64,000 nt of DNA from Kuschelorhynchus macadamiae (lineage: Eukaryota; Arthropoda; Insecta; Coleoptera; Curculionidae). The DNA itself is not shown here. The stretch covers positions 3,344,001-3,408,000 of the forward strand of contig JAUTXW010002103.1 of the NCBI GenBank assembly GCA_030620095.1, written 5' to 3'. More notes on this DNA, generated by a model, which made no database searches, had not been told where the DNA came from, and was given only the letters and a program-made list of their open reading frames with translations. Position 1 is the stretch's first letter.

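Noticed and set aside
63927..63940. CACCCTGTA word inside exon 1 as a transposon end
   Set aside because: It is part of conserved RyR coding sequence and has no matching element; it is a chance occurrence.
1..64000. CRISPR array, operons or bacterial regulatory sites
   Set aside because: No regularly spaced short repeats, and the spliced gene and retroelements show eukaryotic nuclear DNA.

Overview
The window is nuclear DNA of an insect, more likely a beetle or similarly repeat-rich species than a fly (this last point is inference from intron size and transposon content). It lies entirely inside one gene, the ryanodine receptor (RyR), the sarco/endoplasmic-reticulum Ca2+ release channel. The gene is on the minus strand, so the protein is read from base 64000 leftward. 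Neither end of the gene is present. I placed 33 consecutive exons (63806..64000 down to 3043..3155). Codon phase is continuous across all 32 internal junctions, giving 7,839 coding bases, or about 2,613 codons. That is roughly half of a typical insect RyR of about 5,100 residues.

Layout from right to left (N to C terminus): exons 1-2 finish the second SPRY domain; exons 3-6 are a variable, Gln/Ser/Lys-rich linker; exons 7-9 carry the third SPRY domain; exons 10-21 are the long alpha-solenoid, including the RIH (RYDR_ITPR) region around exons 15-18; exons 22-25 hold the second pair of RyR repeats; exons 26-32 are the following solenoid; exon 33 encodes the calmodulin-binding segment with the reactive-cysteine position. 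The channel pore and EF-hand regions lie beyond the left edge. One intron (exon 5 to 6) uses a GC donor; all the others are GT-AG.

The introns (55 bp to about 6.5 kb) are AT-rich and full of mobile-element remnants. These include a compound Penelope-like element with reverse transcriptase, GIY-YIG endonuclease and repeated hammerhead-like ribozyme motifs (47.9-51.35 kb), plus an older Penelope-like copy (7.8-9.1 kb). There is a mariner-type element with 450-bp inverted repeats inserted in a TA microsatellite (37.05-39.42 kb). There are three hAT-type elements: 11.1-14.1 kb with an 8-bp target duplication and nested insertions, 41.9-43.8 kb, and 56.8-59.1 kb. A fold-back element with subterminal tandem repeats lies at 59.6-60.8 kb, and at least seven non-LTR retrotransposon fragments are present. 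Many shorter repeats begin with TACAGGGTG.

There are no CRISPR arrays, rRNA genes or functional tRNA genes, and I see no second host gene. Every transposon reading frame I recognise is broken.
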